Source: Legionellales bacterium UBA2469 (GTDB taxonomy: Bacteria; Pseudomonadota; Gammaproteobacteria; Legionellales; Legionellaceae). From it: 7,174 bases of DNA. The number at the start of each line of letters is the position of its first letter. Position 1 is the first letter of the stretch. The DNA lies in assembly GCA_002342175.1 (NCBI GenBank), contig DDPL01000069.1, positions 2,827-10,000 on the forward strand. Reading direction: 5' to 3'. The notes under the pieces are model-generated. The model ran no database searches. It was not told where the DNA came from and saw nothing but the letters and a program-made list of their open reading frames with translations. Of the stretch, positions 1 through 5,564 are shown in pieces. The position numbers and the translations under genes were made by a program.

Positions 1-30
1 CCTCTGCTCTACCGACTGAGCTATCTGGCC
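1..30 (-). tRNA. tRNA, 5' part only, probably tRNA-Phe; continues past the left edge
   Basis: On the minus strand, bases 30 to 1 read as the 5' third of a tRNA. The acceptor strand GGCCAGA is followed by U8, the D-stem GCUC pairing with GAGC, A14, the invariant G18G19 and A21, then the start of the anticodon stem (AGAGG). The anticodon lies outside the window, so the isotype cannot be read directly. The 5' sequence resembles gammaproteobacterial tRNA-Phe as I remember it, so Phe is an inference. The mature 5' end is taken as base 30, where the acceptor strand begins. A dedicated promoter lies just upstream. Confidence 0.85.
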
Positions 31-44
31 AGCCAACGCTTGCT

Positions 45-73
45 ATTAAACCCTTTTCTTAATTTTGAGTCAA
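45..73 (-). promoter_or_regulatory. Sigma70-type promoter of the tRNA gene
   Basis: On the minus strand the -35 element TTGACT (73-68) is separated by exactly 17 bp from the -10 element TTTAAT (50-45). Each matches the consensus at 5 of 6 positions. Transcription would start near base 38, leaving a leader of about 8 bases before the mature tRNA end at base 30. The discriminator after the -10 is fairly GC-rich (GCAAGCG), as is common at stringently controlled stable-RNA promoters. The promoter begins about 20 bp after the yggX stop, so the tRNA need not depend on yggX read-through. Confidence 0.75.
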
Positions 74-91
74 GCATATTTTTAATTATTT

Positions 92-364
92 TTAGGATTT
101 TTTAGGTTCATAACCAGGAGGTAGTTCAGAACTATCCTCATAGAAGAATTTTTGCATTTCTTGTTTTAAAAAGTCTCTAGCTTTGGGATCCATTAAATTT
201 AAACGATACTCATTAATGAGCATGGTTTGATGTTTTGTCCATAGTTGCCAAGCTTTATCGGAGATATCATTATAAATTTTTTCTCCAAGGGGACCTGGAA
301 AGGGTTGTGAGGATAAGCCCTCAGCATTCATTTTTAATTTTTTACAAAATATTGTTCTAGACAT
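92..364 (-). CDS. yggX: YggX family probable Fe(2+)-trafficking / oxidative damage protection protein
   Basis: A 90-residue cytoplasmic protein, full length for YggX (about 90 residues in E. coli). The family is linked to iron handling and to protecting Fe-S clusters from oxidative damage. The N-terminus [10 protein letters not shown] carries the family's conserved Cys7. It is followed by the characteristic [13 protein letters not shown] (residues 24-36), the [13 protein letters not shown] core (44-56), and a C-terminal block with the E69-M70-F73-F74 pattern and the GYEP ending. The ATG at 364 starts exactly where the family begins. The Shine-Dalgarno AGAGG (379-375) sits 10 bases upstream and lies inside a perfect inverted repeat described separately. 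The gene follows the deacetylase gene in the same direction (60-bp gap) and precedes the tRNA. In E. coli yggX lies beside mutY, which is not seen here. No defects seen. Confidence 0.95.
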   Translation of the reverse strand: MSRTIFCKKLKMNAEGLSSQPFPGPLGEKIYNDISDKAWQLWTKHQTMLINEYRLNLMDPKARDFLKQEMQKFFYEDSSELPPGYEPKKS

Positions 365-365
365 A

Positions 366-400
366 AAAATATAACCTCTATTTAAAAGAGGTTATATTTT
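366..400 (-). promoter_or_regulatory. Perfect 14-bp inverted repeat over the yggX ribosome binding site (leader hairpin or terminator)
   Basis: Bases 366-379 (AAAATATAACCTCT) and 387-400 (AGAGGTTATATTTT) are exact reverse complements around a 7-base loop. In minus-strand RNA the 3' arm contains the yggX Shine-Dalgarno AGAGG and ends in a run of U that reaches the start codon at 364. The A-tract / stem / U-tract layout resembles an intrinsic terminator for the deacetylase transcript, but only 4 of the 14 pairs are G-C. If transcription continues, the folded stem would mask the yggX ribosome binding site. The palindrome is plainly visible. Its role as terminator, attenuator or translational switch is inference. 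Confidence 0.65.
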
Positions 401-424
401 AACGAGTTTGATAAGAACTCACAA
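396..424 (-). promoter_or_regulatory. Candidate yggX promoter overlapping the hairpin's upstream arm
   Basis: On the minus strand TTGTGA (424-419; 4 of 6 to consensus) lies 17 bp from TAAAAT (401-396; 5 of 6). The -35 begins immediately after the deacetylase stop codon. The predicted start point is near base 389, inside the 5' arm or loop of the inverted repeat. An RNA begun there would lack most of the upstream arm and so could not form the full stem that masks the yggX ribosome binding site. The -35 match is only moderate in an AT-rich background. Confidence 0.4.
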
Positions 425-1213
425 TTATTGATTTGGGGTATTGTTTCGTCGCGATAAAGCTTCTTCAAGTGTTATAAAACGATAGCCTCTTTTTTTAAAG
501 ATATCAATCACATCACCCAGGGCGTAACTGTTAATTAAATTTGCATGGACTAATAAGATTTCCGGTTTTTCATCGTGATTCATTTTCTCTGCTTTGGTAA
601 TTTGAATATCAACAAAATTGAGATACTCTTTTTTTAAAGCAGGAAGTCTATCTGCACGATTTCGCCAGTTCACTCTTAATAAGCGTTCATTAAAACGATA
701 ATCTTTGCTATCAATAGTGACGGGTGCGATGGTATATTGGTGGCTTGAAAGATAATCATACACTTTATTTTTATCCTCTCCTCGACCTTCTGCCAAATAG
801 GGGTATCGAAAATATTTGGGCGTAGTCATGATAGGACTTAATTTTTGATCAGCTTTATCCAAATCTTGGATATACCTTTCAGCACCGACTTGGTTCAAAT
901 TGATATGAGAATAGGTATGATTCCCTAAACTAAACCCTTGTTGTTTGAAGTATTCTAGCAACTCCCACTGGCCTTTGGCGATAGAACCTGCAATGATAAA
1001 ACCTGTTGCAGGAACTTGTCTTTCAACAATACTATCAACAAGTTTATTAAAACGTGTTGTTGTTCGGCCTAAGTTTCCTTTTTCGGATGAATTGGTGCCT
1101 ACAAACGGTAGGTCATCAATGGTTAAAGCAACTAAATGTTCGTTGGCAAATGAATCAGCACTACACAAAAACAACAATACCGTGCTATTCAGCGCCATTC
1201 GGAATTTGCTCAT
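425..1213 (-). CDS. Exported NodB-domain polysaccharide deacetylase
   Basis: A 262-residue protein. Residues 1-23 look like a Sec signal peptide (K3/R5, hydrophobic 7-17, likely cut after SFA23), so the enzyme should act in the periplasm or outside. The family uses a metal ion to remove N- or O-acetyl groups from sugar polymers such as peptidoglycan or chitin-like glycans. The NodB motifs appear in order: TIDD at 31-34 (D33 predicted base, D34 metal ligand), H99 and H103 in GNHTYSH (metal ligands), R136-Y-P-Y, DSKDY at 168-172 (Tyr where Trp is more usual), and LVHAN with H223. All key residues are present, so it should be active. The substrate cannot be told from sequence. The start is supported by AGGAG (1223-1219) five bases upstream. 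The 89-bp gap from the transporter gene upstream shows no convincing promoter or terminator, so co-transcription is possible. Confidence 0.9.
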   Translation of the reverse strand: MSKFRMALNSTVLLFLCSADSFANEHLVALTIDDLPFVGTNSSEKGNLGRTTTRFNKLVDSIVERQVPATGFIIAGSIAKGQWELLEYFKQQGFSLGNHTYSHINLNQVGAERYIQDLDKADQKLSPIMTTPKYFRYPYLAEGRGEDKNKVYDYLSSHQYTIAPVTIDSKDYRFNERLLRVNWRNRADRLPALKKEYLNFVDIQITKAEKMNHDEKPEILLVHANLINSYALGDVIDIFKKRGYRFITLEEALSRRNNTPNQ

Positions 1214-1302
1214 GCTCGCTCCTGTTGGTGATCTGAACTAACGAAGGTATTATTATTATTTTTTAATCGTCTATGAAAGCATAGCATCCAATTTAAAATA
1301 TT

Positions 1303-2763
1303 TCATCTTGGATAGATATTAATCAAGACTAGTCGTTTGGATATGTATTTATGTATGAAAAAATGAATCATCAGTGTCAAAATAAAACCTAGTGATAAAA
1401 TCATGGTTAGTTGAATAAATCCTTTTGTGTAAAGAATTTTCATAAGATTTAATGGGACGTGGGTGTCTTCTATAGCTGTTAAATTAGCAAGTTTGCCCGA
1501 TAGAAATCCGCCAACGCCAAGAGAAACAAAAAAGATTCCCATCATGGTACTTACTTTTTTTCGACAGGACAGGACCGTAATTGCGGATATACCAACAGGA
1601 GAGAGCAAAAGCTCCGCGATAGATATGCATAAATATGCTACCGCAATAAAAAAGGGAGAAATTTTAGCAGCTGGTGCAGACATTTTACAAACACCAACAA
1701 GCAATCCATACGCCAATAACATATAGAACATTGCCCACGTAAATTTTTTAGAAATATCGATTGCTTTTTTGGCTATTGGAAGCATCGGATGATTTTTTCG
1801 CGTTAATATTATACCTAAAACAATCATTCCAAGGCTTTGTAAAGCAACATAGTAAGGAGGTGCAATATAGATATGAAATAATTCAGATTTTACAGCACGT
1901 ATAATAAAAAGCGTAAGGGACATGAACATTTGAAAATAAAATGCCCAAAAAATAACCGATACACTGCATAGCAATAAAATTAGCAACGTTTTAATTGATT
2001 GCGTTTTAGGTTCAGTGTAAATGCAATAAGATAAATATAAAATCGCTAAGATTGATATTAATGGAAAAATGATGTCGGCAAATTCAGGATGAAGTAAAAT
2101 GTGTCCACATAGTGGCCATAAAAGCATAAGAGTGATGGACGTAGAAACCATATCCTTTAATTTGATTTTTTTTGGGTGGTAATCGTCAATATGGTGCTTG
2201 AGAACTCCAAAAACAAAACTGATGATTGAAAACAATAAACCAAAAGCCGCGCTTATAAAGGCGATTTGCCATCCAAAATAATATTTCAAAACACTCGGAA
2301 CAGTGGTACCCAAAATAATACCAGTGGTAATGCCGAGGTAAAAAATAGTAAACCCTTGTTCTCGATGGACGCATTCTTCAGTATATTGTGTACCTAGGAG
2401 TGAAGCGATATTTGGTTTTAAGAGTCCTGTTCCAATCGAAATAGATGCTAGGGCATGCATTAAGGTAAATTGTGTTTTGCCGAATCCCAAAACAATATAA
2501 CTTAATAGTAGGATGATGGCCCCTAATAAAACAGCAGTTTTTTGACCTAAAAATCTATCCGCAATCCAGCCCCCGACAAAGGGTGATAGATAAGTTAGTG
2601 CTGTGAATGAGCCAACGAGACTGTAAACTTTAGAATCTGGCCATTGAAAATGAAATGTTAAATAGATGGCCAATAAGGTCTGAATCACATAAAAACCATA
2701 CCGTTCCCACATTTCAGTTAGAAAAAAAATGGATAATGTTTTAGGCTGTTTGAGATGATTCAA
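1303..2763 (-). CDS. POT/PTR-family proton-dependent oligopeptide transporter (MFS)
   Basis: A 486-residue inner-membrane protein, close to the roughly 500 residues of E. coli DtpA, with hydrophobic segments along its whole length. POT proteins import di- and tripeptides with protons. Family marks are clear: the E17-x-x-E20-R21 proton-coupling motif in the first helix (EMWERYGFY), the GGWIADRFLGQK loop at 64-75, K116 in GTGLLKPN (counterpart of the essential TM4 Lys), the FTIFYLG signature at 138-144, FWAFYFQM at 272-279 in the TM7 region, and E384 in IAELLLSPVG (counterpart of the TM10 Glu). In the signature the usual Asn is replaced (GITTG), a small departure. No ATG is available ahead of the ExxER motif. 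The TTG at 2763 has AGGA (2775-2772) eight bases upstream, so a TTG start is chosen. Exact substrate is unknown; dipeptide versus another small solute cannot be decided. Confidence 0.93.
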   Translation of the reverse strand: MNHLKQPKTLSIFFLTEMWERYGFYVIQTLLAIYLTFHFQWPDSKVYSLVGSFTALTYLSPFVGGWIADRFLGQKTAVLLGAIILLLSYIVLGFGKTQFTLMHALASISIGTGLLKPNIASLLGTQYTEECVHREQGFTIFYLGITTGIILGTTVPSVLKYYFGWQIAFISAAFGLLFSIISFVFGVLKHHIDDYHPKKIKLKDMVSTSITLMLLWPLCGHILLHPEFADIIFPLISILAILYLSYCIYTEPKTQSIKTLLILLLCSVSVIFWAFYFQMFMSLTLFIIRAVKSELFHIYIAPPYYVALQSLGMIVLGIILTRKNHPMLPIAKKAIDISKKFTWAMFYMLLAYGLLVGVCKMSAPAAKISPFFIAVAYLCISIAELLLSPVGISAITVLSCRKKVSTMMGIFFVSLGVGGFLSGKLANLTAIEDTHVPLNLMKILYTKGFIQLTMILSLGFILTLMIHFFIHKYISKRLVLINIYPR

Positions 2764-2772
2764 AATAGATGT

Positions 2773-2787
2773 CCTAAATTTTTTAGG
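2773..2787. repeat. Short inverted repeat beside the transporter start, covering its Shine-Dalgarno
   Basis: CCTAAA (2773-2778) and TTTAGG (2782-2787) are perfect inverted copies with a 3-base loop. On the minus strand the second copy includes most of the AGGA ribosome binding site of the POT transporter gene. It could be a weak RNA hairpin or a small operator. At 6 bp in AT-rich DNA it could also be chance. Confidence 0.35.
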
Positions 2788-2790
2788 TCT

Positions 2791-2818
2791 ATCCTAACAT
2801 ATCTATTATTAGTCACAA
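2791..2818 (-). promoter_or_regulatory. Weak candidate promoter for the POT transporter gene
   Basis: On the minus strand TTGTGA (2818-2813) is 16 bp from TAGGAT (2796-2791), each 4 of 6 to consensus. Placement upstream of the TTG start is plausible, but the match is poor and several other AT-rich hexamers compete. It is listed because the transporter begins a minus-strand block and needs a promoter in this roughly 100-bp divergent gap. Confidence 0.22.
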
Positions 2819-2831
2819 GAAAAAAATAACC

Positions 2832-2859
2832 ATGACAAATATAGCTAGGCTGTTATAAT
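2832..2859 (+). promoter_or_regulatory. Strong sigma70-type promoter with extended -10, driving rnhA-dnaQ and the genes behind
   Basis: ATGACA (2832-2837; 5 of 6) is followed after 16 bp by a perfect TATAAT (2854-2859), which is preceded by TG at 2851-2852, giving the extended form TGTTATAAT. The start point should fall near 2866. That rules out the in-frame TTG at 2863 as the rnhA start and leaves a leader of about 24 bases before the ATG at 2890. No other convincing promoter is seen before the plus-strand genes downstream. Confidence 0.7.
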
Positions 2860-2889
2860 TATTTGATGCATCATTTACCCATCATTTTT

Positions 2890-3333
2890 ATGAAAAATTT
2901 AGTGACCATTTATACCGATGGTTCATGTAAAGGAAATCCTGGCCCGGGAGGGTGGGCAGCAATTTTACAATATCAAAATAAAGAAAAAGAAATATCTGGT
3001 TTTGAGCCCGATACCACCAATAATCGTATGGAATTAAGAGCAGCTGTTGAAGCTTTAAGAGCATTAAAAAGAAGCTGTGATGTTGAAGTATATACTGATT
3101 CTCAATATGTACGACAGGGAATGACCGCGTGGATTTTTAATTGGCGAAAAAACGGCTGGAAAAGTGCTGATAAAAAGCCGATTAAAAACCAAGATCTCTG
3201 GGTTGAATTAGATGGTTTATCTAAGCAACATAAGGTCACATGGCATTGGGTTAAAGGCCATAATGGTCATCCGTTAAATGAGCGTGTTGACGAATTAGCA
3301 AGAAGGGCAGTTGAAATAGGTGAAAATCCATGA
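2890..3333 (+). CDS. rnhA: Ribonuclease HI
   Basis: A cytoplasmic endonuclease that cuts the RNA strand of RNA-DNA hybrids (R-loops, primers). With the start at the ATG at 2890 the protein has 147 residues. The catalytic residues then fall at D10, E48, D70, H124 and D134, the same numbering as E. coli RNase HI. Landmarks are [15 protein letters not shown] at 8-22, TTNNRMEL at 42-49, TDSQYVRQG at 69-77, the basic region [17 protein letters not shown] at 84-100, and [13 protein letters not shown] at 120-132. In-frame starts upstream (TTG 2863, ATG 2866) would add up to nine non-conserved residues and lie at or before the predicted transcription start, so they are less likely. No clear Shine-Dalgarno precedes 2890. 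The stop overlaps the dnaQ start by 4 bp (ATGA), which suggests translational coupling. Confidence 0.96.
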   Translation: MKNLVTIYTDGSCKGNPGPGGWAAILQYQNKEKEISGFEPDTTNNRMELRAAVEALRALKRSCDVEVYTDSQYVRQGMTAWIFNWRKNGWKSADKKPIKNQDLWVELDGLSKQHKVTWHWVKGHNGHPLNERVDELARRAVEIGENP

Positions 3334-4022
3334 GTCGACAAATTATACTCGATACTGAGACCACAGGTATTAATCCTGATGATGGGCACCGTATTATTGA
3401 AATTGGTTGTATAGAAGTCATTGATAGGCGTACAACTGGTAATCATTATCATCAATATATCAATCCTCAGCGCGGTGTTGATGAGGGCGCTTTTAAAGTC
3501 CATGGTCTTAGTAATGACTTTTTATCCGATAAACCATTATTTGAAGATATTGTTGAGCCCTTTTTGGAGTTTATTAAGGGTGCAGAACTTCTTATTCATA
3601 ATGCACCTTTTGATGTTGGCTTTATAAACGCAGAACTGTTACGTTTGAATCGACCTAAAGTACATACCTTGTGCACAATTACTGATACATTAGATTTAGC
3701 TAGACATAAGCACCCTGGTCAACGGAATAGCCTAGATGCATTATGTAAACGTTATCAAGTCGATGCGACAGATAGGATATACCATGGTGCATTACTTGAC
3801 GCTCAATTATTGGCCGATGTTTATTTAAATATGACTGCGGGTCAAAATAAAATGGATTTTAATGAAGCGAACCCTGTGAATAATAAACAATCGATTTCAA
3901 ACTTGCAAAGTACTTCCCCTGTAATTTATGCTGATCTAAATGAAACAAAGTTACACCACGAGTTTTTGGCTATAATTAAAAAGAAAGCAGATAAGTGTGT
4001 GTGGGATACTTTTAAAGGATAA
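3330..4022 (+). CDS. dnaQ: DNA polymerase III epsilon subunit, 3'-5' proofreading exonuclease
   Basis: A 230-residue DEDDh exonuclease that removes misincorporated bases for the replicative polymerase. Exo I is D8-T-E10 (LDTETTG), Exo II is HNAPFDVGF with D95, and Exo III is H152 with D157, so all catalytic residues are present. After the catalytic domain comes [10 protein letters not shown] (168-177). Its QxxMxF pattern matches the beta-clamp binding motif of E. coli epsilon (QTSMAF). A less conserved linker (about 178-205) follows, then a C-terminal tail at about 209-226 ([17 protein letters not shown]) resembling the segment that binds the alpha subunit. The protein should therefore work within the polymerase core. 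The start overlaps the rnhA stop by 4 bp. In E. coli rnhA and dnaQ are divergent; here they are co-directional. Confidence 0.96.
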   Translation: MSRQIILDTETTGINPDDGHRIIEIGCIEVIDRRTTGNHYHQYINPQRGVDEGAFKVHGLSNDFLSDKPLFEDIVEPFLEFIKGAELLIHNAPFDVGFINAELLRLNRPKVHTLCTITDTLDLARHKHPGQRNSLDALCKRYQVDATDRIYHGALLDAQLLADVYLNMTAGQNKMDFNEANPVNNKQSISNLQSTSPVIYADLNETKLHHEFLAIIKKKADKCVWDTFKG

Positions 4023-4026
4023 AAAT

Positions 4027-4488
4027 ATGAAATATTTATTAAAATATGTTGCAGCTGCATTAATGGCATCAAATGTTTACGCTACAGACTGTATCATTAC
4101 TTCGGTTAAAAATTCTTGTTGGAAGGATTACGAGGCAACCATTACACTTCGTGATGTTGAAACAGAGAAAGATATTACGACATTTACAATTCCCAAGGAT
4201 AAAAAGTGGGGTAGAACAACAATATCCTGCCACCCAGGACAAATCATCGATGCCAAAGTGAGTTTTGCTCCTGACATATGGGAAGGTGATGGTTCTAAAG
4301 TATATTTTTCAAAACGCATATGGACATTGCCAAGCCAAGAACCCAAAAATGATGTTAGCTGGACATTAAACATGTGCTTTTCAGATGATTTTTCGAGCAT
4401 GCCAGAACCAATTAATTCAAAAAATTGTTCTTGTGATCAATCGAATATTCCTCCTGTTGAAGTAAAATCAATTGATATAAATTCTTAG
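4027..4488 (+). CDS. Small Cys-rich exported protein of unknown function
   Basis: I do not recognise a family. The 153-residue protein begins with a clear Sec signal peptide (MKYLLKY, hydrophobic 8-14, likely cut after VYA19), so it should be periplasmic or secreted. The mature part has six cysteines (22, 31, 68, 117, 134, 136), an even number that could give three disulfides. It is rich in short beta-prone stretches (ATITLRD at 37-43, TTFTIP at 51-56, DAKVSF at 75-80, KVYFSKRIWTL at 91-101). There is no lipobox and no second membrane segment. The start is the ATG at 4027 with AGGA (4016-4019) seven bases upstream. A longer reading from 3997 would overlap dnaQ and bury the signal peptide. It begins 4 bp after dnaQ, and its TAG stop overlaps the Shine-Dalgarno of the next gene, so it belongs to the same transcript. 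Confidence 0.85.
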   Translation: MKYLLKYVAAALMASNVYATDCIITSVKNSCWKDYEATITLRDVETEKDITTFTIPKDKKWGRTTISCHPGQIIDAKVSFAPDIWEGDGSKVYFSKRIWTLPSQEPKNDVSWTLNMCFSDDFSSMPEPINSKNCSCDQSNIPPVEVKSIDINS

Positions 4489-4497
4489 GATTTTAAG

Positions 4498-5541
4498 ATG
4501 CCCACGTTAAGACAAATGATTGGACAAATGTTATGTATGGGTTTTAAAGGTTATGATTTTAATGATGCAACATCATTAAAGAATTGGCTAAGACATTCTG
4601 ATGGATTAGGATGTTTGATTCATTTTGACTATGATTTTGAAAAAAAAACTTATGGGAAAAATATTTTAAGTTTAGAACAGCTCGAAAAACTCAATCAAGA
4701 TATCAAAGCGTTTTATAAGGAGAAACATCCACAATCACTACCAATCTGGTTAAGCATTGACCTTGAAGGCGGAAAAGTTGATCGATTAGCCCACGCTCAA
4801 GGTTATATTCCCATTGCTTCGGCTGAAGAAATTGCAAATTATAATTATGCACAACGCCAACAAATATGGTCAAAAACAGCATCTCTACTTGAAAAACTTC
4901 ATTTCGATATCAATTTTGCTCCTGTGGTGGATTTAAATTTATCACCAAATGAAGGTATATTTGGCCCTTTAAAGCGATGTTTTTCTGCACAACCTGAGAT
5001 TGTGAGTAAATTAGCTGATGAATGTTTACGAATATTTGAAAAACATCATTTGCATGGTTGTTTAAAACATTTTCCGGGACACGGAAGTGCCTCTGGAGAC
5101 ACCCATGAGGGCTTTGTTGATGTATCTGAGACATTTTCGTTATCAGAGCTTAATCCTTATCGTGATTTGATTGCTCATCACAGCCCCATTACAATGATAA
5201 TGACAGCTCACGTTATCAATCGACAATTGGATAAAAGTGGATGTCCTGCGACTTTATCCCACCCCATACTTACAGATTTATTAAGGAAAGAATTTGGATA
5301 TCAAGGTATTATCATCAGCGATGATTTGCAAATGCATGCCATCTCCAAATATTTTTCAAGGGAAGAGGTCCTTATCGAAACGATTCAAGCAGGTGCTGAT
5401 ATGATAATTTTTGGAAATCAGCTGGGTTGGGATGAACCACAATTGATTATAGACACGATTGAAAAATTGGTTCAAACTGAAAAAATACATATTCAAAAAA
5501 TTGAACTTGCATATCAAAGAATTCAAAAATTGAAAAAATAA
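4498..5541 (+). CDS. Family 3 glycoside hydrolase, NagZ-like beta-N-acetylhexosaminidase
   Basis: A 347-residue single-domain GH3 enzyme, the size of NagZ (about 340). NagZ removes terminal N-acetylglucosamine from peptidoglycan fragments in the cytoplasm during wall recycling. Visible landmarks are IDLEGGKVDRL at 87-97 (the family's DQEGGRV substrate loop, with Leu for Gln and Lys for Arg), INFAPVVDLN at 138-147, KHFPGHGSASGDTH at 190-203 with the NagZ-type D201/H203 general acid-base dyad, TAHV at 236-239, and SDDLQM at 274-279 with D275 as predicted nucleophile. No signal peptide is seen, so a cytoplasmic site is likely. AGGA (4487-4490) is seven bases before the ATG and overlaps the previous stop. 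The substituted loop and a longer insert at about 42-70 leave room for a different glycan, so the symbol nagZ is withheld. Confidence 0.9.
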   Translation: MPTLRQMIGQMLCMGFKGYDFNDATSLKNWLRHSDGLGCLIHFDYDFEKKTYGKNILSLEQLEKLNQDIKAFYKEKHPQSLPIWLSIDLEGGKVDRLAHAQGYIPIASAEEIANYNYAQRQQIWSKTASLLEKLHFDINFAPVVDLNLSPNEGIFGPLKRCFSAQPEIVSKLADECLRIFEKHHLHGCLKHFPGHGSASGDTHEGFVDVSETFSLSELNPYRDLIAHHSPITMIMTAHVINRQLDKSGCPATLSHPILTDLLRKEFGYQGIIISDDLQMHAISKYFSREEVLIETIQAGADMIIFGNQLGWDEPQLIIDTIEKLVQTEKIHIQKIELAYQRIQKLKK

Positions 5542-5564
5542 CAATAATACCTTTTGGGAATTCA

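Noticed and set aside
945..1241. Open plus-strand frames opposite the deacetylase gene (98 and 60 codons).
   Set aside because: They lie antisense to a gene with full NodB motifs, show no recognisable domain or ribosome binding site, and read as shadow frames.
1248..1260. TAT/ATT trinucleotide tract (about four copies) upstream of the deacetylase, considered as a phase-variation repeat.
   Set aside because: Too few copies, and such AT-rich runs are expected at this base composition.
1271..1284. Small hairpin CTATG-AAAG-CATAG after the transporter gene, considered as a terminator.
   Set aside because: The stem is only 5 bp and no U-run follows on the minus strand.
1463..1726. Open plus-strand frame of 87 codons opposite the POT transporter.
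   Set aside because: Antisense to conserved transmembrane coding sequence. The predicted peptide has no family features.
3997..4026. Upstream ATG for the exported protein that would add 10 residues and overlap dnaQ.
   Set aside because: The ATG at 4027 has a well-placed AGGA and puts the signal peptide at the N-terminus; the longer form would bury it.
4128..4400. Open minus-strand frame of 90 codons opposite the small exported protein.
   Set aside because: The plus-strand gene has a signal peptide, ribosome binding site and operon spacing; the minus frame has none of these.
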